Below, in pieces: positions 55,344 to 64,000 of a stretch of 64,000 nucleotides of DNA (within the stretch, counting starts at the first letter, position 1; each line of letters begins with the position of its first letter). Source of the DNA: an uncultured Erythrobacter sp. (lineage in GTDB: Bacteria; Pseudomonadota; Alphaproteobacteria; Sphingomonadales; Sphingomonadaceae). The translations under genes were made by a program, and so were the position numbers. The stretch covers positions 1 to 64,000 of the forward strand of contig CAJXTZ010000001.1 of NCBI GenBank assembly GCA_913061345.1. Direction: 5' to 3'. The notes beneath the pieces are model-generated. The model ran no database searches, was not told the DNA's origin, and saw only the letters and a list, made by a program, of their open reading frames with translations.

Positions 55344-56088
55344 CATCGATCCCGATGACCGCAGCATCATCGCAGGCGAATATGCCTTGAGCGTGCTGGA
55401 AGGAGAGGATCTCGCGATAGCGCAGCGTCTGTATCTGTCGAACCGCGACTTTGCCGATAATGTACGCTGGTGGCGCTATCATCTGGGCCAGATGGCCGAA
55501 GCTGCGGGCACGTACGAGCCTTCCGCCGATGTCTGGCCCGCTATCGAAAGGCGAATTGGCGAATTTGATGGCGGTGAAAGCCCTGGCATTCACCGTCTCG
55601 AACAACCGAAGGCGAAGAACATTTCCGTCTGGGGTCTGGGTTTTGCGATGGCGGGTGCAGCAGCGGCAGCAGCAGTGTTGACCTTGCTCCTTGTTCAGCC
55701 AGCAGGACAAGGCCCCATCACGCCGATAGAAACCGCTGCGCCGATTTCCGGACCGCGTCTCATTGCGCAATTGCAAAGCGAAGATGGTGCGCTGGTTCTG
55801 GCGGGACTCGTTGATTCTGCCGCACAGGAGCTTTCACTGAACATTGAAGGCTTTGCTCCCGGTGATGGGCAAGCGACCGAATTGTGGGTCGTGCCGGCAG
55901 GCGGCGCTCCGCAATCGCTCGGCCTGATTCCGGCAAGCGGTCTGTTCGAACGTGAGCTGACAGAGACCGAGCGTGAAGCGCTGGTCGCCGGCGCCTCGCT
56001 TGCTGTAACCTATGAAGATGCTTCAAACGCGCCGCACTCGGCACCTTCTACCGAAATTCTCGTTATTGGTGGTCTAACAAGCGTTTAG
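55336..56088 (+). CDS. Anti-sigma factor (RskA-like)
   Basis: A 250-residue membrane anti-sigma factor. Start ATG 55336 overlaps the sigma gene. The N-terminal cytoplasmic domain (YALSVLEGEDLAIAQRLYLS, then FADNVRWWRYHLGQMAEAAG) matches the RskA/DUF class that binds sigma factors. A single membrane helix lies near 99-121 (GLGFAMAGAAAAAAVLTLLL). The periplasmic domain ends with ATELWVVPAGGAPQSLGLIP, the anti-sigma K (RskA) signature. Release probably follows proteolysis in response to an outside signal. Confidence 0.9.
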   Translation: MDNIDPDDRSIIAGEYALSVLEGEDLAIAQRLYLSNRDFADNVRWWRYHLGQMAEAAGTYEPSADVWPAIERRIGEFDGGESPGIHRLEQPKAKNISVWGLGFAMAGAAAAAAVLTLLLVQPAGQGPITPIETAAPISGPRLIAQLQSEDGALVLAGLVDSAAQELSLNIEGFAPGDGQATELWVVPAGGAPQSLGLIPASGLFERELTETEREALVAGASLAVTYEDASNAPHSAPSTEILVIGGLTSV

Positions 56089-56271
56089 CGCGCCGATCAG
56101 CATAGATCCGCGTCAGAATTTGGTTTCGAGCTGTAAGGCCGGTAATTTAATTCTGTCCTTATGCATCCGCCTGCCTCCTTATGACGTAGCTCCCTCAGCG
56201 CCCGGAAGACCGGAGCGCATCTTGCGCCGGATAAATGTGTTGTCCGGCACCAGAAGCTCAGGGAGATCGAT

Positions 56272-56937
56272 ATGAGACAAAGAACCAAAGTGTTGGCAGG
56301 GACAGCGGGACTTGCTCTCGCAATCGGTGCCTCACAAATTCTGCCAGGCTTGGGATTGACGGCCGCCGACCACCTCGACCCACCCGACCGGACCGATCCT
56401 AATGTCGACAGTACGCCAGACCGCGCGGCGGACATTGCCGATCTATATGCCTGGCACACAGCCGACACCGTCAATATCATCCTTACTTTTTCTGGACCCC
56501 AGGCGACCGATCAACCCGCCAATTACGATCCCGATGTTCTGTACACGGTGAACATTTCCAATGCTGGATCGCGTGTAGACACGGAAATCCCGATATATAT
56601 TCGCTTCGGCAACGGTCCAACGGCAGGCCAGGCAGGCGTACAAGTCAGCAATGTGCCCGGAACGACCAGCCCGATCGTAGGTGCCGTGGAAACCGACATC
56701 GCTCGAAATGGCGTGAAAGTGAGAGCCGGACTCTTCGACGATCCTTTCTTCTTCGACCTTCAGGGATTCATGGACACTGCAAACACCGGGACGCTCAGCT
56801 TCATGTCGAACCGGGATTTTTTCGCCGGTCAGAACCTTACCGGTGTGGTCCTTTCAATCCCGCGTAACCGGATCGAAAATGGGAATAATCTGATCGACAT
56901 CTGGGCGGAAACCTCGCGCTTTGGAGGACAAATCTGA
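56272..56937 (+). CDS. DUF4331-family exported protein, first copy
   Basis: A 221-residue protein with an N-terminal signal (KVLAGTAGLALAIGASQI, then LPGLGLTAADHLD). AADHLDPPDRTDPN is the family's opening and ADIADLYAWHTADTVNIILT its first strand block. The middle resembles the calcium-binding-like beta-sandwich of DUF4331 proteins. ATG 56272 has AGGGAG six bases upstream. It overlaps the next gene's start by one base. Function is unknown; no catalytic residues can be named. Confidence 0.8.
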   Translation: MRQRTKVLAGTAGLALAIGASQILPGLGLTAADHLDPPDRTDPNVDSTPDRAADIADLYAWHTADTVNIILTFSGPQATDQPANYDPDVLYTVNISNAGSRVDTEIPIYIRFGNGPTAGQAGVQVSNVPGTTSPIVGAVETDIARNGVKVRAGLFDDPFFFDLQGFMDTANTGTLSFMSNRDFFAGQNLTGVVLSIPRNRIENGNNLIDIWAETSRFGGQI

Positions 56938-57647
56938 TGACCAATAACAAAACCCTCAGGGCGCTTTCACTGGCTCCGGCCATGCTCGCTCTCACATTGC
57001 TTTCGGGCTGCTTCGATGATGATGACGATAGTGAAGATGTGATCGTCGTGCCGTCCGCAACACCTACACCGACCCCGGCACCAACCAATGCGAATTTTGA
57101 TGTCACGCCATGTCTTGAACAGGCCATTCCGGGCACTGGCTTCACAGTTGCCGAAGCGGTGGTTCCGGATACCTTGACCCTCAATTTTGCTGCCGGGGCG
57201 GGTTTCCCGAACGGTCGATTGTTGCAGGACCCGGTAATCGATGTGACGTTAGCCGTAATATTCCTCGATCTTTCAGTGCATAGTCCGGCAGCGCTTGCCA
57301 CATTGCCTCTGAATCCATCGGAAAACGACGTTGCATTCCCAGATAGCTTCCCGTTCCTTGCCGCAGCGCAAGGCTCTCCACCGATTGCAGCGCCAGGAGG
57401 AGCGTCCTTCACTTTCCGAACTGACGATCCCTCGACCTATGTTCGTGTAGACAGAATGGGCATGCCTGCCGTTTCCACCGCATTGATCGGAACCGACAGG
57501 AAAACCGCCTATAATGATGCAAGCCCGGCAGACGATGTTGCCGGCAAATTCGTGCCTGACCTGTCAGCCCAGCTGACCGGGCTGACAAATGCCCTTGCCG
57601 ATGATCTGACAGACGCCGGCCTTACGCCTTGCGCTAAGCCGGCTTAA
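56937..57647 (+). CDS. DUF4331-like lipoprotein
   Basis: A 236-residue lipoprotein: signal LRALSLAPAMLALTLLSGC with lipobox LSGC, followed by an unusual acidic run (FDDDDDSED) and a Thr-Pro linker. The body, TLTLNFAAGAGFPNGRLLQD and PVIDVTLAVIFLDLS, matches the C-terminal half of DUF4331 proteins. The first copy has the N-terminal half (AADHLDPP block), so one ancestral protein may have been split in two. The acidic run could bind metal ions. Function is unknown. Confidence 0.7.
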   Translation: MTNNKTLRALSLAPAMLALTLLSGCFDDDDDSEDVIVVPSATPTPTPAPTNANFDVTPCLEQAIPGTGFTVAEAVVPDTLTLNFAAGAGFPNGRLLQDPVIDVTLAVIFLDLSVHSPAALATLPLNPSENDVAFPDSFPFLAAAQGSPPIAAPGGASFTFRTDDPSTYVRVDRMGMPAVSTALIGTDRKTAYNDASPADDVAGKFVPDLSAQLTGLTNALADDLTDAGLTPCAKPA

Positions 57648-59039
57648 ATGGTTCGCCGCTGGCCTTTGGGGCATGTCACGCACAGCGGCAGCGCCCGCAG
57701 CCGCGGAAGGTCGGGTGTCATTCGCACACTCGCCATTTCCGCGGCTGCGGCCACGTTGATTTTCAGCGCGGACCTCCTGCTTGATGACAACGATCAGGGC
57801 GTAGCGGCAGCAGGTCTTCCGCCTGCGAGTTATGGGCCAGCAAGCTATGCAGCGGAGTTGGCGGCATCCGATCGCCAGATTGCCCTGATGCAGGAACGGG
57901 TTGCGTCTGCGCAAGATGAATGGTTGCCGCACGAAACACTTGCCCGCGCTGCACTTTCGCGTTTCAAGCTCAACGCCGATCCCGGGGAACTGGCGCTTGC
58001 GGCCAACAGCATACAGCGTTCCAACAGCCTCTCTCCCGAAGGTTCGGGCCCACTCCTGACATCCGCAGAAATCGCGATGGCGCAACATGATCTGAAAAAT
58101 GCCGAAACTTTTCTCGGCCAGTTTGACCAGATTGTGGTCAGCCCTGGCAAGCCAGCCTTGTCAACGGCAGTGGCGTTGCGCGGCGATGTCTCCTTTTATC
58201 ATGGCGACATGGAGTTGGCGGAAAGCCTTTACGAAGAGGCCGATGAAATCATCCCCACTCCCGGGACCGCGATCAGAAAATCGATACTTGCCCGTTCTCA
58301 GGGCCAGTTCGACGAAGCGATTGCTCTTATCCGCGAAGCGGCGCGGCGCGATCAATTGCGCACCCCCAGGTCGATGGCCTCCTATGAATTGCAGATCGGG
58401 ATGGTCGAAAGCGCGCGCGGAAATTACGAAGTAGCTGCACAAAGCTATGCCCGGGCCGACGAATTGTTTCCCGGTCACTGGCTGACTCAATTTTATCGTG
58501 CCGAAGCGCAAGCCATGATAGATGAACTGACGCCTGCCATAACAACGTTTGAACGCATCGCGACGCAAACCAACGATCCACAGGCGATGGATGCCGCTGC
58601 CACGCTTCATATCGCTAATGGAGATATGCAAGCAGCCGAACGGTGGAGCAATCGCTCCGCAGCTGGGTGGCGCACGCGCGTTGAAGCGATGCCAATGGCA
58701 TATACCGCGCACGCATTTGAAAGCGCACTTGCCTTTGGCAAGCCGGAACAAGCGCTGGATCTTGCACTTCGAAATCTCGCAATGCGGCCATATGGCGAGG
58801 CGCATATTCTTGTGGCCGAGGCATTCCTTGCAAATGATCGGCCTGCGCAGGCACGTGCACATCTGCTTCGGGCAGAACAGCAAGGCTGGCGCAGCGCGCC
58901 ACTATATGCGCGCTTGTCCGAAGCTGAAGCGCAGCTGGGGAACGCTATTGCCTCGAGAACCGCGAGAGCACAGGCGGAGCAGCTGAACCCGCATATATTC
59001 AGTCCGAAAATTGGGCGTCTGTGGTTCGGTCATGGTTGA
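57648..59039 (+). CDS. TPR-repeat protein
   Basis: A 463-residue protein with a basic N-terminus and one hydrophobic segment (about residues 24-45, VIRTLAISAAAATLIFSADL), then about eight tetratricopeptide repeats from about 100 to 455 (for example AESLYEEADEIIPTPGTAIR, YEVAAQSYARADELFPGHWL). The start is ATG 57648, directly after the lipoprotein stop, so it is part of that operon. It is likely periplasmic and a scaffold for the DUF4331 proteins, which is inference. Confidence 0.83.
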   Translation: MVRRWPLGHVTHSGSARSRGRSGVIRTLAISAAAATLIFSADLLLDDNDQGVAAAGLPPASYGPASYAAELAASDRQIALMQERVASAQDEWLPHETLARAALSRFKLNADPGELALAANSIQRSNSLSPEGSGPLLTSAEIAMAQHDLKNAETFLGQFDQIVVSPGKPALSTAVALRGDVSFYHGDMELAESLYEEADEIIPTPGTAIRKSILARSQGQFDEAIALIREAARRDQLRTPRSMASYELQIGMVESARGNYEVAAQSYARADELFPGHWLTQFYRAEAQAMIDELTPAITTFERIATQTNDPQAMDAAATLHIANGDMQAAERWSNRSAAGWRTRVEAMPMAYTAHAFESALAFGKPEQALDLALRNLAMRPYGEAHILVAEAFLANDRPAQARAHLLRAEQQGWRSAPLYARLSEAEAQLGNAIASRTARAQAEQLNPHIFSPKIGRLWFGHG

Positions 59040-59045
59040 CCCTGC

Positions 59046-59325
59046 GTAGTAAGTTGTCCTGATGATGGATGATTTCTCAAATACGAGAATTTGTATGTTT
59101 CGTCAGATAAATACACATATATTCAACGTCTTGCAGGATTTCTCGCGACTGCCTGCATCTGAACATCGTCAGACTTCGTAGCTTCCTCGCAACCTGGAGC
59201 ACCAGGCTGTGCCTCGACCAAGGCAATAGACAGGTTCGGGAAAATACACTGGCACGATCCGCGCATCTCCCGCGATCTTTCAAAACCTTGGTCTGGCAAT
59301 TTTGGTCCACACAAGGAGAGATGCT
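59046..59325 (+). promoter_or_regulatory. Adhesin leader region, conserved with 44690-44975
   Basis: The 280 bp before the adhesin gene match the region before the broken copy at roughly 85 percent by eye, including the final GGTCCACACAAGGAGAGAT. Conservation of so much non-coding sequence, while the rest of the neighbours differ, suggests a regulated promoter with a long 5' untranslated region. Confidence 0.6.
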
Positions 59326-61119
59326 ATGAATATAGTTCAGACAAAGAAGTTGGCGATAACCCTGCTTGCCGGAACGGCAGGCGTTTATGCAGCGCCAGCT
59401 GCCGCACAGGAAATTCCTGGAGACACCGGCTACGAATGCGTCCTGACCGAAGACGGTTCGACGACCAACACCACAATAGCGAATGCCACCGCTTCAGGAG
59501 AAGACGCGCTGGCTTGTGGCGAAGATGCCAATGCGGACAGCTCCTCCACGGTGGCTTTCGGCGGTGAATCCAGCGCCACCGCGCCGGGTGCGACGGCGCT
59601 TGGCTGGCAGGCGAATGCGAGTGGCGCGATGGGTACAGCCGTTGGCCACCAGACCACCGCTTCGGGCGCTCAGAGTTTTGCGGGCGGCGAAGATGCGCTT
59701 GCATCGGGCAGCAACTCAATCGCTATCGGCAGGGCCGCATTGGCTGACGGGGGTGATTCCATTGCAATCGGCGGAAATCGCGACGGTCTGATGGGCACCC
59801 CCACCATCGCAAGCGGACCATCCACGACAGCCGTGGGCGGACAAGCCTTGGCAAATGGACCCGGCGCAACTGCCTATGGCTGGAGAGCGCAGGCCTCAGC
59901 CGAACGTGCCACAGCTCTCGGACATCTCGCGACAGCTCAAGGCATACGGTCGCTGGCAGTTGGCGAAAATGCCGATGCGCAAACCGACTTTTCAACCGCA
60001 ATCGGAAATGAAACGATCGCCAATGGCATCGATGCGCTCGGCGTGGGCGACAGCGCGGTCGCCATGGGCAATTCCACCACGGCCATTGGTGGGGAGAGCC
60101 TGGCCAGCACGCCAGGTGCGACGGCGCTTGGCTGGCAGGCTGTTGCCACCGGGGCAATGGGTACTGCCGTAGGGCATCAGACAACAGCTTCGGGCGACCA
60201 GAGTTTTGCCGGTGGCGAAGATGCCGTCGCTTCGGGTGACAATGCCATCGCTATCGGGAACTTCGCGCAAGCGACCGGTGGTGATTCAATTGCCATTGGC
60301 GGCAATCGCAGCGACGATCCTTCCATGGCCACAATCGCCAGTGGACCATCAACAACGGTTGTCGGCGGGCAAGCATTGGCAAATGGAGCGGGCGCTACAG
60401 CCTATGGCTGGCGATCAGTCGCTGATGCCGAGCGCGCGACTGCATTGGGTCATCTTGCTGCCGCGACGGGCGTTCGATCCGTCGCTGTCGGTGAAGCTGC
60501 AAATGCATCGGGCGATGGCGCCGTTGCCTTGGGCAATGAAGCCATTGCCTCTGGCGTCAATTCTGTTGCCATTGGGAATGGGGCTACGGCAACTGCCGAT
60601 GGCCAGGTGGTCGTCGCCAGTCTCGATATGAGCACCGGCGTGCAAACCGGCCCGATCAACTTCGTCACGGCAGACGCGAATGGCACCCTCGGTCTGAGTT
60701 CCGCAATGGGTCTCACGGGGCTTGCGAGCAATAACGACGTGATGGCCAATACAGCTGCAATCGACGTAAATTCCGGCCTTATTGCCACGAATACGGCAAA
60801 CATCGGGGCGAATGCGGCGGCCATCAGTGAACTGCAGGGACAGAATGTGGCCTTGTTTGATCTCGCCAACGAAAATGCCGCCGGCATTCGTGAAGCGAAT
60901 GAAGGTGCGGCATTGGCGCTTGCGATGGAATCTCCGGTCCTGATGCCGACCGACAGCTTCGGCGTGGCCGGTGGGTTCGGTTATTACAATGACCGGATTG
61001 CAGGTTCGGCCAGTGTTGCCGCACGGGTTTCCGACAACGCATATCTTACCGGCGGGATTGGCATCGGTTTTGACGAAGGCAAGGTTGGCGCAAGAGCCGG
61101 CTTCCAATCCAGCTGGTAA
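59326..61119 (+). CDS. YadA-like trimeric autotransporter adhesin
   Basis: A 597-residue surface adhesin. ATG 59326 has AAGGAGA seven bases upstream; the in-frame longer start at 59302 is not preferred. The signal is KKLAITLLAGTAGVYAAPAA with cleavage near AAAQ. The passenger (about 50-460) is a head of repeated SxAxGxxAxAxG units (for example GATALGWQANASGAMGTAVG), with two long internal blocks of nearly the same order. A short stalk follows (NTAAIDVNSGLIATNTANIG). The last 70 residues are the four-stranded YadA anchor, ending GKVGARAGFQSSW. It would be exported to the surface, with TamAB possibly helping. The 60436-60900 segment is duplicated at 45016-45480. Confidence 0.9.
   Translation: MNIVQTKKLAITLLAGTAGVYAAPAAAQEIPGDTGYECVLTEDGSTTNTTIANATASGEDALACGEDANADSSSTVAFGGESSATAPGATALGWQANASGAMGTAVGHQTTASGAQSFAGGEDALASGSNSIAIGRAALADGGDSIAIGGNRDGLMGTPTIASGPSTTAVGGQALANGPGATAYGWRAQASAERATALGHLATAQGIRSLAVGENADAQTDFSTAIGNETIANGIDALGVGDSAVAMGNSTTAIGGESLASTPGATALGWQAVATGAMGTAVGHQTTASGDQSFAGGEDAVASGDNAIAIGNFAQATGGDSIAIGGNRSDDPSMATIASGPSTTVVGGQALANGAGATAYGWRSVADAERATALGHLAAATGVRSVAVGEAANASGDGAVALGNEAIASGVNSVAIGNGATATADGQVVVASLDMSTGVQTGPINFVTADANGTLGLSSAMGLTGLASNNDVMANTAAIDVNSGLIATNTANIGANAAAISELQGQNVALFDLANENAAGIREANEGAALALAMESPVLMPTDSFGVAGGFGYYNDRIAGSASVAARVSDNAYLTGGIGIGFDEGKVGARAGFQSSW
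60436..60900 (+). repeat. 465-bp exact repeat, copy 2
   Basis: Identical to 45016-45480. It lies in the head-stalk junction of the adhesin gene and ends at the boundary with the anchor domain. Confidence 0.95.
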
Positions 61120-61709
61120 CAGCTTAGTTTGATTGCAGTTACTCCTGTGGACCAGGAGTTTGGGGCCGGGGCGCGAACCTCGGCCCCATTACTGTTACTG
61201 ACTTGTGTTTCAGCTGGCGCCTTTGCTCGAGCATGGCATTTCAAGAAATGACCGCCTGGATGCTTCGCGTAACAGCCACCTAACTGGTTCTGGTACCAGT
61301 AAGATCGCTGCTTGGTGCCACCGCCGCTAGGCCCGCAGCTACCCGCCAGCTTCCGCCATCGCCGAAAACTCTTAAGCCATCATAGCGCTGGGTCTGGCAA
61401 ATGACCGGATGAAGGATTTCTAAGATCTCTGGAACGTGCCGCAATCACCTTACACTTGATGTGCTACGCTTGATGAGGCCATCGCCGCGACTTTCGTCAG
61501 CGGGAAACGCCAATTCCGGTCGAGCGCCCGGTTGGCCTTTCGCAAGCTGGTATTTTCGCTTCCGCAAACGCTGCTTCGGCCGCTTTAGACCTCGAGCATC
61601 TCTTTGTCCGCAAGGTTGGCTTAGGAGGGAAGGTGTTCTGCACGCCACCGGAATTCTTTCTGCCTTCCCTCCAAGTCAATAGCCGCCGAGCATCGGCAGC
61701 CGGATTGAT
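61120..61709. other. Intergenic region with hairpins
   Basis: About 590 bp between the adhesin and the convergent hydrolase gene. Two hairpins lie at 61141-61159 and 61162-61187. Short frames at 61445-61682 are unconvincing. No gene is supported. Confidence 0.4.
61141..61187 (+). terminator. Paired hairpins after the adhesin gene
   Basis: The first stem pairs ACTCCTG (61141-61147) with CAGGAGT (61153-61159), 5-base loop. The second pairs GGGGCCG (61162-61168) with CGGCCCC (61181-61187), 12-base loop. They start 22 bp after the adhesin stop. No T-run follows, so termination would need other factors, but the placement fits a transcript end. Confidence 0.5.
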
Positions 61710-62534
61710 TTACGCGCGAGTGAGGAATTCACTCACGAGCGAATTGAAACGGTCCTTATGTTCTATCTGCGTCCAATGTCCGCATTTCCCGAACAGATGA
61801 ACTTCCGCAGTTTCCAGCAATTCGAACAAGCGAAGGCTTGTGCTCATTGGCAGAACGCGATCTTCCCGCCCATGAAGCATCATAGCCGGGCTGGTTATCT
61901 TCGCGATTTCATCTTCTGGCGTCGACAGCGCAGAGATATGCTGCTGGCGCGGAGCCGGGAACATGGCACTGAATGCCTCCTGGAAACCCGGTTGGATACT
62001 TGCACGGTAACGCATTTCGGCAAGTTCGTCTGACACCAGCGAATTGTCATATGCGAAAATATCGAGCATTTCGCGCATGGCCTCTACTGACGGTTCATAG
62101 CCCCACACCTTGTCCAGAGCATCTGTCAGTTCGAATTCAAGGCCGGCCGCGCCCATCAGCACGATACGGCGAACGCGATCAGGATGATTAGCGGCCATCG
62201 AAAGCGCGAGCGCCCCGCCAAAGGAATTGCCGATGATGTCAAACTGATCAAGATCGAGCGCATCGGCAAGATCCATCAGGTGCTTCCGCCACCGTTCCAG
62301 ATTGTAGATGCCGTCGGCCGGGCGTTCTGTATAGCCAAAGCCCAGCATATCGGGCGCGATCGCACGCATGGATTCCGCCAGCACGGGCAGGTTGAGCCGC
62401 CAGTTCGCCCATGCAGTAACCCCTGGGCCCGAACCATGTATCAAAATGACAGGATGCCCTTCACCCATATCGTGATAATTGGTTTTCACACCTTGGGCGT
62501 CAATGGATTTTCCAATCTCGGGGTTGTCGCTCAT
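61710..62534 (-). CDS. Alpha/beta hydrolase, meta-cleavage product hydrolase
   Basis: A 274-residue alpha/beta hydrolase that cleaves the C-C bond of a meta-ring-fission product, in the DmpD/XylF class. ATG 62534 has AAAGGAATAAGA upstream. The catalytic triad is visible: Ser in GNSFGGALALS, Asp in GREDRVLP and His in GKCGHWTQIEHKDRF. The oxyanion loop HGSGPGVTAWANWR is typical. It follows the hydratase/decarboxylase and aldolase genes on the same strand, with about 200 bp between it and the former. Confidence 0.88.
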   Translation of the reverse strand: MSDNPEIGKSIDAQGVKTNYHDMGEGHPVILIHGSGPGVTAWANWRLNLPVLAESMRAIAPDMLGFGYTERPADGIYNLERWRKHLMDLADALDLDQFDIIGNSFGGALALSMAANHPDRVRRIVLMGAAGLEFELTDALDKVWGYEPSVEAMREMLDIFAYDNSLVSDELAEMRYRASIQPGFQEAFSAMFPAPRQQHISALSTPEDEIAKITSPAMMLHGREDRVLPMSTSLRLFELLETAEVHLFGKCGHWTQIEHKDRFNSLVSEFLTRA

Positions 62535-62737
62535 TCTTATTCCTTTCTGGCGTCGTCGCGGGAGTTTGGCTTGCGCATGTTCTTCCGCTTTGGATATGCC
62601 TGCGACACCGAAATGTTCAGCAGGGACTTCGCGAATAATCACCCGCACCGATTGCGCAAGTGCATCGATGGAATCACGGCTTTGGTCGCTCCTGTGGCAG
62701 TCTGTCCAGTTTCATCACCTATAAAATCGGCGTCGTG

Positions 62738-63511
62738 TCAGGCTTCGACTGTAATAGAGCAGCCACCCAGATTTTGCACTTCCAGGCTGATCGTTTCTCC
62801 TACGCTCGCCGGATGTGCCGCCGTCGCTCCGCCCGCCATTATGATATCGCCGGGCTCCAGTGCCTCGCCCCATTCGGCAGTCAGCCGCGTAGCTGAGACC
62901 AATGAACGAAGCGGATGGCCCAAGATCGCAGCTGACGAACCGATTTGCGCGGGTCGTCCGTTGACAAGAAGCACCATGCCGAGATTTGAAAAATCAACGC
63001 TTGCAGGGTTGTGCCATGCACCCAGAACCAGGCCGGACGAGGAAGTGTTGTCAGCAACAACATCCGGCAGAGCGAACTTGAAGTTTTCAAAACGACTGTC
63101 GATCACCTCCATGGCCGGGGCAATCGCCTCGACGGCAGAAAGCGCCTCGACAGGAGAAACCTTGCCCTTCAATCGCTTCTTCAGAAGAAATGCGATTTCG
63201 GGTTCAAGCCGTGGATGGATGAAGGCCGACTTCGACAGGGTCCCGCCTTCCTCCAGCAACATTGCGTCGGTCAGGCGGCCCCACGCGGCCTCGTTTACAC
63301 CGACCTGGACCATTTTAGCCCGGCTGGTCAGCCCCATTTTGACACCGATACGCACCTCTCCACGGGCGATCCGACGCGCGACGGACATTGCCTGGATAGC
63401 ATAGGCCTCGGAAGTCGTCAGGCCCGGACGACTTTTTGTCAGCTGGGGTATGGCCCGCACTTCGCGTTGAGCATCATCGAGCTGCACAGCGAGGGCTTCC
63501 AGATCTTCCAC
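62738..63511 (-). CDS. 2-keto-4-pentenoate hydratase / 2-oxo-3-hexenedioate decarboxylase
   Basis: A 257-residue enzyme of the fumarylacetoacetase-like hydratase/decarboxylase family of catechol meta-cleavage. The motifs are RIGVKMGLTSRAKMVQVGVN, IHPRLEPEIAFLL (metal-binding Glu pair) and EVIDSRFENFKFALPDVVAD. Hydratase and decarboxylase relatives are too close to separate by eye. The start ATG overlaps the aldolase stop (63511), so they are coupled. Confidence 0.85.
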   Translation of the reverse strand: MEDLEALAVQLDDAQREVRAIPQLTKSRPGLTTSEAYAIQAMSVARRIARGEVRIGVKMGLTSRAKMVQVGVNEAAWGRLTDAMLLEEGGTLSKSAFIHPRLEPEIAFLLKKRLKGKVSPVEALSAVEAIAPAMEVIDSRFENFKFALPDVVADNTSSSGLVLGAWHNPASVDFSNLGMVLLVNGRPAQIGSSAAILGHPLRSLVSATRLTAEWGEALEPGDIIMAGGATAAHPASVGETISLEVQNLGGCSITVEA

Positions 63512-64000
63512 TATGACGCCCCCATGGTCTCACGAGACTTCTGAATATCCAGAGCGACATCGACGATCATGTCTTCCTGGCCGCCGACCATGCCGCGGCG
63601 ACCAAGCTCCTGCAGAATTTCGCGCACATCGACGCCATATTCTTCGGCCGCCTTTTCAGAATGGCGAAGGAAGCTGGAATAAACGCCCGCATAACCGAGC
63701 ATCAGGGTTTCCCTGTCAACACGTACGGGGCGATCCTGAAGCGGACGAACAAGTTCTTCTGCGGCATCCATAAGCTTGTAGACATCGCACCCTGTGTTCC
63801 AGCCTTTTCGATCAGCTGCTGCGATGAAAACTTCTAGCGGGGCATTACCTGCACCAGCGCCCATACCGGCAAGCGAGGCATCGACCCGCCGCGCACCCTT
63901 TTGCACCGCAACAATCGAATTGGCGACACCAAGCGAGAGATTGTGGTGCGCATGCACGCCACGCTCGGTTTCAGGTTTCAGAACGGCGTCATAGGCGTCG
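63511..64000 (-). CDS. 4-hydroxy-2-oxovalerate aldolase (partial)
   Basis: C-terminal part, running off the end of the window; the frame is open to 64000. The family's metal-binding motif is present as [20 protein letters not shown] (HxH), followed by [20 protein letters not shown]. The ending with [20 protein letters not shown] and [12 protein letters not shown] is characteristic of DmpG/BphI/MhpE aldolases. It splits 4-hydroxy-2-oxovalerate into pyruvate and acetaldehyde, normally with an acetaldehyde dehydrogenase encoded upstream, which would be outside the window. Confidence 0.9.
   Translation of the reverse strand, partial: DAYDAVLKPETERGVHAHHNLSLGVANSIVAVQKGARRVDASLAGMGAGAGNAPLEVFIAAADRKGWNTGCDVYKLMDAAEELVRPLQDRPVRVDRETLMLGYAGVYSSFLRHSEKAAEEYGVDVREILQELGRRGMVGGQEDMIVDVALDIQKSRETMGAS

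Noticed and set aside
60415..61107. 230-codon minus-strand frame opposite the adhesin
   Set aside because: It mirrors repeat-coded DNA and also appears opposite the broken copy; no start signal or domain.

Overview
The window looks like an alphaproteobacterial chromosome segment, most likely from the order Sphingomonadales (Erythrobacteraceae or Sphingomonadaceae). This rests on protein style and gene content: a fused Wzz/BY-kinase, an ExoA-like glycosyltransferase, a TamA-TamB pair with an unusually acidic TamA, an ECF sigma/anti-sigma pair next to DUF4331 proteins, and a catechol meta-cleavage operon. It is an inference by eye, not a database result. No rRNA, tRNA or CRISPR array was seen.

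Layout. (1) 0-13 kb is a worn accessory zone: a diguanylate cyclase, an intact IS3-type element, broken IS5-type and IS3-type transposases, a frameshifted tyrosine recombinase, a GT4 glycosyltransferase, an HprK-like kinase/UPF0104 membrane protein pair, a HEPN remnant, and an overlapping pair of ISXO2/IS1595-like transposase genes, one without its catalytic acids. (2) 12.5-37.7 kb is a polysaccharide locus: MarR-type regulator, acetyltransferase, Wzy-type polymerase, several glycosyltransferases, GH16 lipoprotein, initiating sugar-phosphate transferase, outer-membrane beta-barrel, fused Wzc, pyruvyl transferase, Wzx flippase, SleB-like hydrolase, PPP-type phosphatase and a short Wza-like lipoprotein. 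(3) 37.8-44.7 kb is a lasso-peptide cluster on the minus strand: precursor A, RRE protein B1, cysteine protease B2, lasso cyclase C, HprK-like kinase K and ABC exporter D, with a nucleotidyltransferase gene divergent. The 47-residue precursor (43050-43193) is below usual gene-calling size. (4) 44.7-46.1 kb holds a broken adhesin copy and an integrase remnant. (5) 46.2-61.1 kb is envelope-related: YihY/BrkB protein, TamA, TamB, a 55-residue membrane protein, ECF sigma factor and anti-sigma factor, two DUF4331 proteins, a TPR protein and a YadA-like trimeric autotransporter. (6) 61.7-64.0 kb is the 3' part of a catechol meta-cleavage operon.

How the genes fit together. The polysaccharide genes cover initiation (19785-20465), chain extension and decoration, flipping (28145-29584), polymerisation (15311-16570), length control and export (22227-24380, 36152-36724) and trimming (GH16). 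In the lasso cluster, B1 should bind the leader, B2 remove it, C close the macrolactam, K phosphorylate the C-terminal serine and D export the product, as in the paeninodin-type family. The predicted core starts at Asn24, with an Asn1-Asp9 ring and a terminal Ser24. The polysaccharide and lasso block lies between two dead integrase genes, which suggests an old island. The adhesin gene and its broken copy share 465 bp of perfect identity, which points to recent recombination.
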